Counted from the stretch's first letter, positions 36,502 to 45,625 are shown. The stretch is DNA of 64,000 nucleotides from Herbidospora galbida (GCF_005233835.1 NZ_SZQA01000002.1:248001-312000), one strand, 5' to 3'. Notes: a model not told the origin generated them from the letters alone. Numbers and translations: made by a program.

Positions 36502-36684
36502 ATGGCCCGCCTGAAGATCACGCAGACCCGGTCCAAGATCGGCGGCAAGCAGAACCAGCGTGACTCGCTGCGTTCGCTTGGCCTGAAGCGAATCGGCGAC
36601 GTCGTCGTGAAGGAGGACCGTCCCGAGATCCGCGGGATGGTCGCCGTCGTGACGCACCTCGTCGAGGTTGAAGAGGTCGACTAG
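36502..36684 (+). CDS. rpmD: 50S ribosomal protein L30
   Basis: 60 residues from ATG 36502. [44 protein letters not shown], the standard short bacterial L30. The apparent upstream extension lies inside rpsE. Confidence 0.97.
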   Translation: MARLKITQTRSKIGGKQNQRDSLRSLGLKRIGDVVVKEDRPEIRGMVAVVTHLVEVEEVD

Positions 36685-36686
36685 TC

Positions 36687-37142
36687 ATGACTGAGAACGC
36701 ACCGCTGAAGATTCATGACCTGCGTCCCGCCCCGGGTGCCAACAAGGCCAAGGTCCGCAAGGGCCGTGGTGAGGGCTCCAAGGGCAAGACGTCCGGTCGT
36801 GGTACGAAGGGTTCCCACTCGCGTACCACCGTGCCTCTCGGCTTCGAAGGTGGCCAGGTTCCGCTCCAGCGGCGGCTGCCGAAGCTGAAGGGCTTCTCCA
36901 ACTCCCTGTTCAAGACGACCTACCAGGTCGTCAACCTTGACAAGCTGGGCGAGGTCTTCTCCTCCGGTGGCGACGTGACCGTCGCCGACCTGGTGGCGAA
37001 CGGTCTGGTCCGGAAGAACGAACTGGTCAAGGTTCTCGGAACCGGCGACATCTCCGTGGCGTTGAACGTGCAGGCGCACGCCTTCTCCGCCAGCGCCAAG
37101 GAGAAGATCGCCGCGGCCGGCGGCTCCACCACGGAGCTGTAG
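36687..37142 (+). CDS. rplO: 50S ribosomal protein L15
   Basis: 151 residues from ATG 36687. [55 protein letters not shown]. Tunnel-wall protein of late assembly. The dense spc gene run stops here; 215 nt separate it from secY. Confidence 0.98.
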   Translation: MTENAPLKIHDLRPAPGANKAKVRKGRGEGSKGKTSGRGTKGSHSRTTVPLGFEGGQVPLQRRLPKLKGFSNSLFKTTYQVVNLDKLGEVFSSGGDVTVADLVANGLVRKNELVKVLGTGDISVALNVQAHAFSASAKEKIAAAGGSTTEL

Positions 37143-37158
37143 GCCTCACGCATCACGA

Positions 37159-37189
37159 GGCGCGGGGGCTCGTTATGAGCCTCCGCGCC
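37159..37189 (+). terminator. rplO-secY intercistronic hairpin
   Basis: 13-bp stem from GGCGCGG (37159-37165) with CCGCGCC (37183-37189), continuing through one G-U pair to GCTC-GTTAT-GAGC. No T-tract follows. It probably limits read-through so that secY-adk is expressed less than the ribosomal genes. Confidence 0.65.
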
Positions 37190-37255
37190 CGTAGTGCGTT
37201 AGAGTTCGCTGGACAGTTAGCCGAGTCTCACTGTCAAAACGCTCGTTTGTCATTT

Positions 37256-37284
37256 GTAAGACCCGCTGTTTTGGTAAGACCCGC
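37256..37284 (+). repeat. short direct repeat upstream of secY
   Basis: GTAAGACCCGC occurs at 37256-37266 and again at 37274-37284, an 18-base period, in an AT-richer stretch (37230-37290) about 75 nt before the secY start. It may be a regulator site or part of a secY promoter; no good -35/-10 pair was found. Confidence 0.5.
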
Positions 37285-37357
37285 AAGAAGACCTGCCGAT
37301 GGACGACCCCCGCACCATCGCTCACCGTTACCGCGTCTCTGGCGCGCAGGAGGGACC

Positions 37358-38674
37358 GTGCTAACCGCTCTTACCCGGGCATTCCGGACGCCGGACCTGC
37401 GCAAGAAGCTGCTTTTCACCCTGGGTATCATTGTGATCTTCCGCCTGGGCTCGGTGCTGCCGACGCCCGGTGTGAACACGGAGAACGCCCGTAAGGCTCT
37501 GGAAGCGGCTCAATCTAGCGAACTCAGCAGCATCTACGGGATGGTCCAGCTCTTCAGTGGCGGCGCGTTGCTGAAGCTTTCAGTTTTCGCGCTGGGCATC
37601 ATGCCCTACATCACGGCCAGCATCATCCTGCAGCTGCTGACTGTCGTGATCCCCCGCCTCGAAGCCCTCAAGAAGGAGGGCCAGGCGGGCACTGCGAAGA
37701 TCACACAGTACACCCGGTATCTCACCATCGGCCTGGCGGTTCTCCAGTCGACGGCCTTCGTCGCACTGGCCCGGTCCGGACAGCTGTTCGGCACCTCCGC
37801 CAACGATCTCCCGATCCTGCTCAACGACGACATCTTCACCGTCGTGGTGATGGTCGTCACGATGACCGCGGGTACGGCCGTCATCATGTGGCTCGGTGAG
37901 CTCATCACCGACCGCGGCGTCGGCAACGGCATGTCGATTCTGATCTTCACTCAGATCATCGCGGTCTTCCCGTCGGAACTGATGAACATCTTCCGGCAGA
38001 AGGGCGCCTTCACCTTCACGATCGTCATGATCGTCGGCATCTTCATGATCGCCGCGGTCGTGTTCGTGGAGCAGGCGCAGCGCCGCATCCCGGTGCAGTA
38101 CGCCAAGCGCATGGTCGGCCGCCGGATGTACGGCGGCACCTCGACCTACATCCCGCTGAAGGTCAACCAGGCCGGCATCATCCCGGTCATCTTCGCCTCC
38201 TCGCTGCTCTACCTGCCTCAGCTGCTGGTCACGCTGTTCGCCAACAGCCAGGAGAGCAACGTCGTGGTCGAGTGGATCGCGCAGAACTTCGGTTCCGGCG
38301 ACACCCCGATCTACATGGCGACCTTCTTCCTCCTGATCGTGTTCTTCACGTACTTCTACGTGTCCATCACCTTCAACCCCGTTGAAGTCGCCGACAACAT
38401 GAAGAAGTACGGTGGGTTCATTCCGGGCATTCGTCCGGGCCGGCCGACCGCCGAGTACCTGAACTACGTGCTCACCCGGTTGACCGCACCGGGGTCGCTG
38501 TATCTGGGCCTGATCTCCATGGTTCCGATCTTCGCCCTCACGCTGGCCGGCGCGACCCAGAACTTCCCGTTCGGAGGAACGAGCATTCTGATCATGGTGG
38601 GTGTCGGTCTCGACACGGTGAAGCAGATCGAGAGCCAGCTCCAGCAGCGCAACTACGAGGGCTTCCTGAGATAG
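37358..38674 (+). CDS. secY: preprotein translocase channel subunit SecY
   Basis: 438 residues from GTG 37358 with GCAGGAGGGA upstream; the ORF extension to 37175 crosses the hairpin and is rejected. Ten membrane helices are visible, with the conserved N-terminus [31 protein letters not shown], the plug region [20 protein letters not shown], and [26 protein letters not shown]. It forms the protein-conducting channel with SecE. The stop is shared with the adk start (TAGTG). Confidence 0.98.
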   Translation: MLTALTRAFRTPDLRKKLLFTLGIIVIFRLGSVLPTPGVNTENARKALEAAQSSELSSIYGMVQLFSGGALLKLSVFALGIMPYITASIILQLLTVVIPRLEALKKEGQAGTAKITQYTRYLTIGLAVLQSTAFVALARSGQLFGTSANDLPILLNDDIFTVVVMVVTMTAGTAVIMWLGELITDRGVGNGMSILIFTQIIAVFPSELMNIFRQKGAFTFTIVMIVGIFMIAAVVFVEQAQRRIPVQYAKRMVGRRMYGGTSTYIPLKVNQAGIIPVIFASSLLYLPQLLVTLFANSQESNVVVEWIAQNFGSGDTPIYMATFFLLIVFFTYFYVSITFNPVEVADNMKKYGGFIPGIRPGRPTAEYLNYVLTRLTAPGSLYLGLISMVPIFALTLAGATQNFPFGGTSILIMVGVGLDTVKQIESQLQQRNYEGFLR

Positions 38675-39360
38675 TGCGTCTCGTCCTGGTCGGGCCCCCC
38701 GGAGCGGGCAAGGGGACGCAGGCCCAGTTCATCGCATCACATCTGTCGATCCCGAAAATCTCGACAGGTGACATTTTCCGCGCCAACGTGTCGGGTGGCA
38801 CGGAGCTCGGAAAGCTGGCCAAGACCTACATGGACCGCGGGGACCTGGTTCCCGACGAGGTCACGATCGCGATGGTCCGCGGTCGCCTCGCGGAAGACGA
38901 CGCGCAGGACGGTTTCCTGCTCGACGGGTTCCCGCGGAACGTGGCGCAGGCCGAGGTCCTCAAGAAGATGCTGGCTGACCTGGGCTCCGGGCTCGACCTG
39001 GTGCTGGAACTCGTGGTCGACGACGACGAGGTGGTCCGCCGCCTCGCCGGTCGCCGCACCTGCCGCTCGTGTGGCAAGGTCTGGCACGTCGACTTCGACC
39101 CGCCCAAGAAGGAAGGCGTCTGCGACGCCTGCGGCGGCGAGTTGTTCCAGCGTGACGACGACCGTGAGGAGACCATCAGGCACCGCCTGGAGGTCTACCA
39201 GGAGCAGACGTCGCCTCTGATCAACTTCTACGCCGACGAGGGCATCCTGCGGGGCGTCGACGCGACCGGCCCGGTCGAAGAGGTCACCGGCCGCGCGATG
39301 GGTGAACTGCGCAAGTTCAACCACGAGCACGTCGACGACGCCGAAGGCGACGAGAGCTAG
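38674..39360 (+). CDS. adk: adenylate kinase, zinc-lid type
   Basis: 228 residues from GTG 38674. P-loop GPPGAGKGT at 7-15, [11 protein letters not shown], and the LID domain with Cys130, 133, 150, 153, a four-Cys zinc site. It interconverts AMP+ATP and 2 ADP. The C-terminal tail is acidic and longer than usual. secY-adk-map is a conserved order. A 17-bp hairpin follows. Confidence 0.97.
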   Translation: MRLVLVGPPGAGKGTQAQFIASHLSIPKISTGDIFRANVSGGTELGKLAKTYMDRGDLVPDEVTIAMVRGRLAEDDAQDGFLLDGFPRNVAQAEVLKKMLADLGSGLDLVLELVVDDDEVVRRLAGRRTCRSCGKVWHVDFDPPKKEGVCDACGGELFQRDDDREETIRHRLEVYQEQTSPLINFYADEGILRGVDATGPVEEVTGRAMGELRKFNHEHVDDAEGDES

Positions 39361-39374
39361 ACCGCAAGACCCAC

Positions 39375-39413
39375 CGGAACGCCACCTCACGGAATACGTG
39401 GGGTGGCGTTCCG
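39375..39413 (+). terminator. 17-bp hairpin terminator after adk
   Basis: CGGAACGCCACC (39375-39386) pairs with GGTGGCGTTCCG (39402-39413), and the pairing continues inward to a GAATA loop (39392-39396). No T-tract; very stable. Confidence 0.8.
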
Positions 39414-39484
39414 CATGTAGGGGACAATGTATTGAATCGGGCATATGCCCCTGAAAGATGATCCACCCAAGGGGTGCCTACGGG

Positions 39485-40288
39485 ATGTTTCGGAAGAACA
39501 AACACGGGATTCAGATCAAGTCGGCCGAGCAGATCGCCAAGATGCGCGCGGCCGGCCTCGTCGTGGGGCGCACGCTCGATCTGCTGAGGCGGTCGGTCGA
39601 GCCGGGCATGACGCCGCTCGACCTCGACGCCATCGCCGAGAAGGCGATCAGGGACGAGGGCGCGATCCCGTCCTTCAAGGGCTACCAGGGCTTTCCGGCG
39701 ACGATCTGCGCGTCGGTCAACCAGGAGGTCGTCCACGGCATCCCGACCGACGCGCGGCCGCTGCGCGACGGCGACATCATCTCGATCGACTGCGGGGCCA
39801 TCCTCGACGGCTGGCACGGCGACTCGGCCGTCACCGTCCCGGTGGGGGAGGTCGACCCGAAGCTGCTGGAGCTGATCCGGGTCACCGAGGAGTCGATGTG
39901 GGCCGGTATCCGGGCCCTGAAGGTCGGCGCCCACCTGTCGGACATCGGCCACCAGGTCGAGCGTTACGTACGCTCCCAGGGCCGCTACGGCATCCCCCAG
40001 GAGTACGGCGGCCACGGCATCGGCACCGAGATGCACATGGACCCGTGGGTGGCCAACCACGGCAAGCCCGGCAGGGGGCCGAAACTGGAGGCCGGCATGT
40101 GCCTGGCGATCGAGCCGATGGTCAATCTCGGCACCGACCAGACCCGCGTGCTGGCCGACGACTGGACGGTCGTCACCCAGGACGGCAAGGCGTCGGCGCA
40201 TTTCGAGCACAGCGTGGCGGTCACTGCGGAAGGCCCGCTCGTTCTGACGGCTCTCGACGGCGGCAAAGAACGGCTTGCCACTACATAA
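39485..40288 (+). CDS. map: methionine aminopeptidase, type I
   Basis: 267 residues from ATG 39485 (MFRKNKHGIQIKSAEQIAKM); the open frame extends to 39458 without a ribosome binding site. Dimetal ligands are recognisable: Asp in SIDCGAILDGWHGDSAV (two), His in GGHGIGTEMH, Glu in AIEPM and Glu in HFEHSVAV. It removes N-terminal formyl-processed methionine. It is separated from adk by the strong hairpin, so it is likely to have its own promoter. Confidence 0.97.
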   Translation: MFRKNKHGIQIKSAEQIAKMRAAGLVVGRTLDLLRRSVEPGMTPLDLDAIAEKAIRDEGAIPSFKGYQGFPATICASVNQEVVHGIPTDARPLRDGDIISIDCGAILDGWHGDSAVTVPVGEVDPKLLELIRVTEESMWAGIRALKVGAHLSDIGHQVERYVRSQGRYGIPQEYGGHGIGTEMHMDPWVANHGKPGRGPKLEAGMCLAIEPMVNLGTDQTRVLADDWTVVTQDGKASAHFEHSVAVTAEGPLVLTALDGGKERLATT

Positions 40289-40319
40289 TTGGTAAAAAGA
40301 CGCATTTGGAGGTTCGGCC

Positions 40320-40763
40320 ATGGCATTCAGTCCGGAGATGCGCGCCTCTGACGCCGACCGCGAGAAGGTCGCGGCCGCGCTTCGGGAGCACATGGTCGTC
40401 GGCCGCCTGAACGCCGAGGAGTTCGGCGAGCGCCTGGAGGCGGCCTATGCCGCCAAGACATTCGGCGAACTCCGGGTGCTCACGCGAGACCTGCCGGACA
40501 TCGACCTGAAGAACCTCCCCGCGCGTCCTGAGCCGATGAAACCGCAGGCCGCGCCGGTGTCGGGGAACCTGAAGGGGGCCTGGGCCGGCTGGGCCTTCGT
40601 CTCCCTGGTGAACTGGGGCGTCTGGCTGGTCATCGTGCTGACGGGCGGAGAGCTGATCTATCCCTGGCCGCTGTGGGTGATGGGGCCCTGGGGGATCGGG
40701 CTGCTCATCGCGACGCTCGCCCAAAGTCAGAACGACGGGAAAAAGCGCGAATTGGGCTCCTGA
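40320..40763 (+). CDS. DUF1707 domain membrane protein
   Basis: 147 residues from ATG 40320 behind TTTGGAGG. Residues 8-60 (MRASDADREKVAAALREHM, GRLNAEEFGERLEAAYAAKT, ELRVLTRDLPD) are a textbook DUF1707/SHOCT-like domain, which actinobacteria place at the N-terminus of small membrane proteins. Two membrane helices follow (~89-109, 115-134), then a short basic tail. The 31-bp gap suggests cotranscription with map. Function unknown; the DUF1707 domain may be an assembly or recruitment module. Confidence 0.85.
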   Translation: MAFSPEMRASDADREKVAAALREHMVVGRLNAEEFGERLEAAYAAKTFGELRVLTRDLPDIDLKNLPARPEPMKPQAAPVSGNLKGAWAGWAFVSLVNWGVWLVIVLTGGELIYPWPLWVMGPWGIGLLIATLAQSQNDGKKRELGS

Positions 40764-40891
40764 ATGTGCCGTTGTGCACGCTCGGCATTGAGTGTGCATT
40801 CGTCCACAGAACAACAGGTTGCGTCTTCCTAATGTGAGCGGTGTCCGGAGATGAGCAGCATCCCCGGAAGGTCTCACTGGAGGACAGACAA

Positions 40892-41359
40892 ATGCGCAAG
40901 CTCCCCCGCGTTCTCGCCGGCACCGCCCTCGCCGCCGGTCTCATGGCCGGCGCCGTGGCCGCCCCCGCGACCGCCGGCGCCACCGCGTCGACGGGCTCCG
41001 CGGCGGCCGCCTCGTCCAAGCACTTCTTCGGCCCCTACTTCTCGCACTGGGGCGACAAGTTCGAGAAGAGCCACCGCTCCTACTTCAAGGGCTACTGGAC
41101 CAAGAGCGGCAACCAGTACTGGTTCTACGGCGACCTCTTCGACACCGACCGCGACCGCCAGTGGTCGTACGTCTGGTACCGCTACACCGACCGCTTCGGC
41201 AAGAGCCACACGAAGTGGTTCAAGAACCGGTCCTTCGGCCACGGCGACTTCGACAAGTTCTTCGGCTTCAAGAAGGGCTTCGTGAAGGACGTGGACTTCC
41301 GGGTCTGCGAGGGGACCAGCCGGTTCGACGACTGCGGTGGCTGGAACGACGCCTTCTAA
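40892..41359 (+). CDS. small secreted aromatic-rich protein, unknown
   Basis: 155 residues from ATG 40892, with CTGGAGGACA upstream. A clear Sec signal peptide (residues 1-~29: MRKLPRVLAG, then an Ala/Gly-rich core ending ATAGA). The mature part (~115 residues) is very rich in Tyr, Trp, Phe, Lys, His and Asp, for example HFFGPYFSHWGDKFEKSHRS, NQYWFYGDLFDTDRDRQWSY and VWYRYTDRFGKSHTKWFKNR, and has only two Cys (139, 148), which could form a disulfide. I recognise no family. Composition suggests a compact beta-rich domain that binds wall polymer or another ligand. It is monocistronic and strongly terminated. Confidence 0.8.
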   Translation: MRKLPRVLAGTALAAGLMAGAVAAPATAGATASTGSAAAASSKHFFGPYFSHWGDKFEKSHRSYFKGYWTKSGNQYWFYGDLFDTDRDRQWSYVWYRYTDRFGKSHTKWFKNRSFGHGDFDKFFGFKKGFVKDVDFRVCEGTSRFDDCGGWNDAF

Positions 41360-41382
41360 GTCGTGCGGCACCTGATAAAGCG

Positions 41383-41420
41383 GGGCCCGTCCTGACAAGG
41401 ACGGGCCCTGTTGAGTTTCA
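41383..41420 (+). terminator. intrinsic terminator of the secreted-protein gene
   Basis: Perfect 11-bp stem GGGCCCGTCCT (41383-41393) with AGGACGGGCCC (41398-41408), loop GACA, then TGTTGAGTTT. Confidence 0.9.
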
Positions 41421-41546
41421 TGCCGACTCTTTGCCTTAAGGGCTCGTTGACCGGGTTGTCGCCGGGTAGATGATCTTTGTCGGCCGGGTGGGAGTCCCTC
41501 GGCCACCGGACGTCCCGGCTGAGCGGGCCGTCCGGGCGCGAAGCCA

Positions 41547-41600
41547 CCGGGCCCACCCGATCCGGCATGTCGGCGGTGCCGGACGGGTGGGCCCGGTTTT
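41547..41600 (+). terminator. second, 20-bp hairpin with TTTT before infA
   Basis: CCGGGCCCACCCG (41547-41559) with CGGGTGGGCCCGG (41584-41596), one bulged A, then TCCGGCA with TGCCGGA (41577-41583), loop of nine, tail TTTT. It is the strongest hairpin seen in the window. It lies ~50 bp upstream of the infA promoter candidate and insulates infA from upstream transcription. Nothing else is evident in the 451-nt gap 41360-41810. Confidence 0.85.
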
Positions 41601-41650
41601 GCGCTATCCTGGAATGCGGTTGTGTACGAGGGCCCGTTCTGTGTGATCGT

Positions 41651-41680
41651 TTCGCGTTCCGCACCGGGTTGCCGTACACT
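41651..41680 (+). promoter_or_regulatory. candidate infA promoter
   Basis: TACACT at 41675-41680, the same -10 as rpoB, with TTCGCG at 41651-41656 (18-bp spacer). The leader to infA would be ~125 nt. Confidence 0.5.
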
Positions 41681-41810
41681 CCTTTGTCGGTTCACTATGA
41701 CCTTTTGCGTGGCGGCCTTGCCGCCGCCGCTCTCTGAACGCCTGAAGGTCGCGGCTGATTAGTGTTCCGAAGCCTCAGACGACCGAGCATCAGTGAAACG
41801 TGAGGAACTT

Positions 41811-42032
41811 TTGGCCAAGAAAGACGGCGCCATCGAGATCGAGGGCACTGTGGTCGAGTCGCTCCCGAACGCCATGTTCCGGGTGCAGCTCGACAACGGC
41901 CATAAGGTCCTGGCCCACATCAGCGGCAGGATGCGCATGCACTACATCCGCATCCTCCCGGACGACCGGGTCGTCGTGGAGCTTAGCCCCTACGACCTCA
42001 CTCGCGGCCGGATCGTCTACCGGTACAAGTAG
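41811..42032 (+). CDS. infA: translation initiation factor IF-1
   Basis: 73 residues from TTG 41811, giving the canonical [20 protein letters not shown] start. GTGAGG (41800-41805) lies five bases upstream as ribosome binding site; the in-frame GTG at 41793 would add six residues and place that site inside the gene. OB fold with [20 protein letters not shown] and [15 protein letters not shown]-1 blocks the A site during initiation. Confidence 0.97.
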   Translation: MAKKDGAIEIEGTVVESLPNAMFRVQLDNGHKVLAHISGRMRMHYIRILPDDRVVVELSPYDLTRGRIVYRYK

Positions 42033-42047
42033 GAACGATTAAGGACT

Positions 42048-42161
42048 ATGAAGGTCAAGCCGAGCGTCAAGAAGATCTGTGACAAGTGCAAGGTGATCCG
42101 CCGGCACGGTCGAGTCATGGTGATCTGCGACAACCTGCGCCACAAGCAGCGTCAGGGCTAG
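42048..42161 (+). CDS. rpmJ: 50S ribosomal protein L36, zinc type
   Basis: 37-residue gene from ATG 42048 with AAGGAC upstream, 15 bp after infA, ending TAG 42159-42161. [20 protein letters not shown] then [17 protein letters not shown]. Zinc ligands Cys11, Cys14, Cys27 and His32 are all present, so this is the C+ form. It is the smallest gene in the window. L36 stabilises 23S helices near the peptidyl transferase base. Confidence 0.97.
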   Translation: MKVKPSVKKICDKCKVIRRHGRVMVICDNLRHKQRQG

Positions 42162-42167
42162 TCGCCA

Positions 42168-42374
42168 CCGGCCCCTGCTGAGTCCGTCCACGGTGACGGA
42201 CTCGACGCATGTGCGGGGCCGGGTCTGTAATCGCGCGCCACACTCGCGAAGGCGTCTTCTTTCGGAGACGAACCACGCGGGAGACCCCCGGTCGGAGGCC
42301 GGGGCCCTCACCCCGGGCATTGGGGAGGGGCGTGGGGCGCAGGACCTCCGCGAAACGAAGGAGAATGCCCGACC
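42168..42374 (+). promoter_or_regulatory. structured leader between rpmJ and rpsM
   Basis: Two-tier hairpin: outer CCGGCCCC (42168-42175) with GGGGCCGG (42215-42222), inner 9-bp GAGTCCGTC (42180-42188) with GACGGACTC (42195-42203). Further G/C-rich inverted segments continue to ~42340. In E. coli the equivalent leader, before rpsM, is a pseudoknot bound by S4 (rpsD product). Position makes this an attractive autoregulatory candidate, but the structure drawn here is not the E. coli one. Confidence 0.5.
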
Positions 42375-42755
42375 ATGGCTCGCCTGGTTGGCGTCGACCT
42401 CCCCCGCGACAAGCGGCTGGAGATCGCTCTCACCTACATCTACGGCATCGGCCGTACCCGCGCGCTCGAAATCCTGGACGCCACCGGCGTCTCCGGCGAC
42501 CTGCGCGTGCACCAGCTCTCTGACACCGAGCTCGTGCCCATGCGTGACTACATCGAGGCGAACTTCAAGATCGAGGGTGACCTCCGTCGCGAAGTTCAGG
42601 CCGACATTCGTCGCAAGATCGAAATCGGCTGCTACCAGGGCATCCGGCACCGCAAGGGCCTGCCCGTCCACGGTCAGCGGACGCAGACGAACGCGCGTAC
42701 CCGCAAGGGCAAGAAGAAGACCGTGGCCGGCAAGAAGAAGCCGGGCAAGAAGTAG
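42375..42755 (+). CDS. rpsM: 30S ribosomal protein S13
   Basis: 126 residues from ATG 42375 after [60 protein letters not shown], and a Lys/Gly tail. Forms inter-subunit bridge B1 in the 30S head. Confidence 0.98.
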   Translation: MARLVGVDLPRDKRLEIALTYIYGIGRTRALEILDATGVSGDLRVHQLSDTELVPMRDYIEANFKIEGDLRREVQADIRRKIEIGCYQGIRHRKGLPVHGQRTQTNARTRKGKKKTVAGKKKPGKK

Positions 42756-42792
42756 TCCTTAGCTGCAGCCCATTTCAGGAGATAGCGCTTAA

Positions 42793-43197
42793 ATGCCGCC
42801 GAAGAGCCGCCAGGGCGCACCCAAGAAGGTGCGCCGCAAGGAAAAGAAGAACGTCGCTCACGGGCACGCCCACATCAAGAGCACGTTCAACAACACGATC
42901 GTTTCGATCACCGACCCGAACGGGAACGTGATCTCCTGGGCCAGCGCCGGCCACGTCGGGTTCAAGGGCTCCCGTAAGTCCACCCCCTTCGCCGCCCAGA
43001 TGGCCGCCGAGAACGCCGCCCGCCGCGCCATGGAGCACGGCATGCGCAAGGTCGACGTCTTCGTCAAGGGCCCCGGTTCCGGCCGGGAGACCGCGATCCG
43101 TTCGCTTCAGGCGACCGGGCTCGAGGTCGGGTCCATCCAGGACGTGACGCCGGTCCCGCACAACGGTTGCCGTCCGCCGAAGCGCCGCCGCGTCTGA
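42793..43197 (+). CDS. rpsK: 30S ribosomal protein S11
   Basis: 134 residues from ATG 42793 after [61 protein letters not shown], and [17 protein letters not shown]. Platform protein near the E site. Confidence 0.98.
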   Translation: MPPKSRQGAPKKVRRKEKKNVAHGHAHIKSTFNNTIVSITDPNGNVISWASAGHVGFKGSRKSTPFAAQMAAENAARRAMEHGMRKVDVFVKGPGSGRETAIRSLQATGLEVGSIQDVTPVPHNGCRPPKRRRV

Positions 43198-43217
43198 CGT
43201 CCAGGAGATAAGAGAAA

Positions 43218-43844
43218 ATGGCTCGTTACACGGGTGCGGACTGCAAGCTTTGCCGCCGCGAGAAGACCAAGCTCTTCCTCAAGGGCAAGAAGTGTGAGTC
43301 CGCGAAGTGCCCCATCGAGATCCGTCCTTACCCCCCGGGTGAGCACGGTCGCGGTCGGCCGAAGGAGTCTGAGTACCAGCTCCAGCTTCGTGAGAAGCAG
43401 AAGACCCGCCGCATCTACGGCATCCTCGAGAAGCAGTTCCGGAACTACTACGAGGAAGCCAACCGCAAGTCCGGCAAGACCGGCGAGAACCTCCTCCAGA
43501 TCCTGGAGAGCCGTCTCGACAACGTGGTCTACCGCGCCGGTTTCGCCGAGTCGCGCGACGCCGCCCGCCAGCAGGTCCGCCACGGTCACGTGACCGTGAA
43601 CGGCAAGAAGGTGGACATCCCCTCCTACCGCGTGCGTGAGCACGACATCGTGGAGATCCGCGAGAAGTCGCGCAACCTCATGCCCTACGAGGTGGCCCGC
43701 GCCACCGCCGGTGACAAGACCGTCCCGGCGTGGCTGGGTGTCGCTCCCGAGGCCATGCGGGTGCTCGTGCACCAGCTCCCGGTCCGCCAGCAGATCGACA
43801 CGCTGGTCCAGGAGCAGCTCATCGTCGAGCTCTACTCCAAGTAA
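43218..43844 (+). CDS. rpsD: 30S ribosomal protein S4, zinc-binding form
   Basis: 208 residues from ATG 43218 with CAGGAGATAA upstream. N-terminal zinc knuckle [18 protein letters not shown] plus ESAKCPIE, then the S4 RNA-binding domain ([38 protein letters not shown]). S4 is a primary 16S binder and a regulator of this operon in enterics. A strong hairpin follows before rpoA. Confidence 0.97.
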   Translation: MARYTGADCKLCRREKTKLFLKGKKCESAKCPIEIRPYPPGEHGRGRPKESEYQLQLREKQKTRRIYGILEKQFRNYYEEANRKSGKTGENLLQILESRLDNVVYRAGFAESRDAARQQVRHGHVTVNGKKVDIPSYRVREHDIVEIREKSRNLMPYEVARATAGDKTVPAWLGVAPEAMRVLVHQLPVRQQIDTLVQEQLIVELYSK

Positions 43845-43856
43845 GTAGTGCTCCTT

Positions 43857-43895
43857 GATGCCGCATGGTCCGGTTTGACCGGATCGTGCGGCATC
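43857..43895 (+). terminator. 17-bp rpsD-rpoA intercistronic hairpin
   Basis: GATGCCGCA (43857-43865) pairs with TGCGGCATC (43887-43895) and pairing continues through two G-U pairs to GTCCGG-TTTGA-CCGGAT. No T-tract; ~60 nt before the rpoA start. It probably acts as a partial terminator or as an mRNA end protector between ribosomal and polymerase cistrons. Confidence 0.65.
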
Positions 43896-43954
43896 ATGGT
43901 TGTTGTCGAGTGGCGTCAAATAGCGGGCGCCGCCGTCTGTGAAGGGAATCACGC

Positions 43955-44971
43955 ATGCTCATCGCACAGCGTCCCAGTCTCGTCGAGGAGTCCCTCGAGG
44001 AGCACCGGTCCAAGTTCGTCATCGAGCCGCTGGAGCCGGGCTTCGGTTACACCATCGGCAACTCCGTGCGGCGCACGCTGCTGTCGTCCATTCCGGGCGC
44101 GGCCGTGACCTCCATCCGCATCGAGGGTGTGCTCCACGAGTTCTCGACCGTTCCCGGGGTCAAGGAAGACGTCACCGACATCATCCTGAACCTCAAGAAC
44201 CTGGTCGTCTCCTCCGAGCACGACGAGCCGGTGGTCATGTACCTGCGCAAGCAGGGCCCCGGTGAGGTCACCGCCGCCGACATCGCGCCCCCGGCCGGTG
44301 TCGAGGTGCACAACCCCGACCTCCACATCGCCACGCTGAACGGCAAGGCGAAGCTGGAGATGGAGCTGACCGTCGAGCGCGGTCGCGGCTACGTCTCCGC
44401 CGCCCAGAACAAGCAGCCCGGCCAGGAGATCGGCCGCATTCCGATCGACTCGATCTACTCGCCGGTGCTCAAGGTCACCTACAAGGTCGAGGCGACGCGT
44501 GTCGAGCAGCGCACCGACTTCGACCGGCTGATCCTCGACGTCGAGACCAAGCCGTGCATGAAGCCCCGCGACGCGGTGGCCTCGGCCGGCAAGACCCTCG
44601 TCGAGCTCTTCGGCCTGGCCCGTGAGCTCAACGTCGAGGCCGAGGGCATCGACATCGGCCCGTCGCCGACCGACGCCGCCCTGGCGGCCGACCTGGCGCT
44701 GCCGATCGAGGAGCTCAACCTCACGGTCCGGTCCTACAACTGCCTCAAGCGCGAGGGCATCCACACCGTGGGCGAGCTCGTCGCGCGCAGCGAGCAGGAC
44801 CTGCTGGACATCCGCAACTTCGGCGCGAAGTCCATCGAAGAGGTCAAGCAGAAGCTGCACGAGATGGGTCTCGCGCTCAAGGACAGCCCGCCCGGATTCG
44901 ACCCGTCCGCTGTCGCCGGTGGCGGCTACGACGACGAGGACGGCGGCTTCATCGAGACCGAGCAGTACTGA
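43955..44971 (+). CDS. rpoA: DNA-directed RNA polymerase alpha subunit
   Basis: 338 residues from ATG 43955 after GTGAAGGGAA. N-terminal dimerisation domain ([36 protein letters not shown]), linker near residues 235-250, C-terminal domain ([47 protein letters not shown]) that binds UP elements and activators, and an acidic tail. Normal length. Confidence 0.98.
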   Translation: MLIAQRPSLVEESLEEHRSKFVIEPLEPGFGYTIGNSVRRTLLSSIPGAAVTSIRIEGVLHEFSTVPGVKEDVTDIILNLKNLVVSSEHDEPVVMYLRKQGPGEVTAADIAPPAGVEVHNPDLHIATLNGKAKLEMELTVERGRGYVSAAQNKQPGQEIGRIPIDSIYSPVLKVTYKVEATRVEQRTDFDRLILDVETKPCMKPRDAVASAGKTLVELFGLARELNVEAEGIDIGPSPTDAALAADLALPIEELNLTVRSYNCLKREGIHTVGELVARSEQDLLDIRNFGAKSIEEVKQKLHEMGLALKDSPPGFDPSAVAGGGYDDEDGGFIETEQY

Positions 44972-45000
44972 TCTTCCGCTAGAACGATCATTTAGATCGG

Positions 45001-45033
45001 CCCGACCCCGGTACCTGATACGGCCGGGGCGGG
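45001..45033 (+). promoter_or_regulatory. rpoA-rplQ intercistronic hairpin
   Basis: CCCG-A-CCCCGG (45001-45011) pairs with CCGGGG-CGGG (45024-45033), 10 bp with one bulged A. It lies ~15 nt before the rplQ ribosome binding site AAAGGAG. Confidence 0.5.
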
Positions 45034-45052
45034 TTATCCAAAGGAGCATGTC

Positions 45053-45565
45053 ATGCCCAAGCCCACCAAAGGCGCCCGTCTCGGTGGCTCCCCGGCGCAC
45101 GAGAAGCTGATCCTGTCGAACCTCGCGACGCAGCTTTTCCAGCACGGGAAGATCAAGACCACCGAGGCCAAGGCCAAGCGCCTGCGCCCGCTGGCGGAGC
45201 GGCTGATCACCAAGGCGAAGAAGGGCGACATCCACAACCGTCGCCAGGTGCTGACCGTCGTCCGTGACAAGGGCGTCGTCCACCACCTCTTCACCGAGAT
45301 CGCCCCCACCTTCGCGGAGCGTCCCGGTGGCTACACCCGGATCACCAAGATCGGTCAGCGTAAGGGTGACGCCGCTCCCATGGCCGTCATCGAGCTCGTC
45401 ACCGAGCCGCTGAACGCCGTCACCACGACCCGCAAGGCCCCCGAGCCCGCCGCCGCCCCGGCGCCGGAGCCCAAGGCCGACGAGGTCGAGGAGACCAAGG
45501 CGGAGGCTTCCGCCGACGAGGCCGAGGTCACCGAGACCGAGGCCAAGAAGGACGACGAGGCCTGA
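45053..45565 (+). CDS. rplQ: 50S ribosomal protein L17 with extended tail
   Basis: 170 residues from ATG 45053. Core (residues 1-~118) [72 protein letters not shown] ~50-residue Ala/Glu/Pro/Lys tail follows, typical of actinobacteria and absent in E. coli. Confidence 0.97.
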   Translation: MPKPTKGARLGGSPAHEKLILSNLATQLFQHGKIKTTEAKAKRLRPLAERLITKAKKGDIHNRRQVLTVVRDKGVVHHLFTEIAPTFAERPGGYTRITKIGQRKGDAAPMAVIELVTEPLNAVTTTRKAPEPAAAPAPEPKADEVEETKAEASADEAEVTETEAKKDDEA

Positions 45566-45581
45566 TCCTTCGGGTTTCAGC

Positions 45582-45625
45582 CGGGTCCGGTGTCCCCACG
45601 GGACACTGGACCCGTTTCTTTTTCA
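45582..45625 (+). terminator. intrinsic terminator after rplQ, directly before truA
   Basis: 15-bp stem: CGGGTCC (45582-45588) with GGACCCG (45608-45614), continuing through a G-U pair to TGTCCC/GGGACA, followed by TTTCTTTTTC (45615-45624). A fully formed terminator with a U-tract, ending only ~17 nt from the truA start. Confidence 0.92.
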
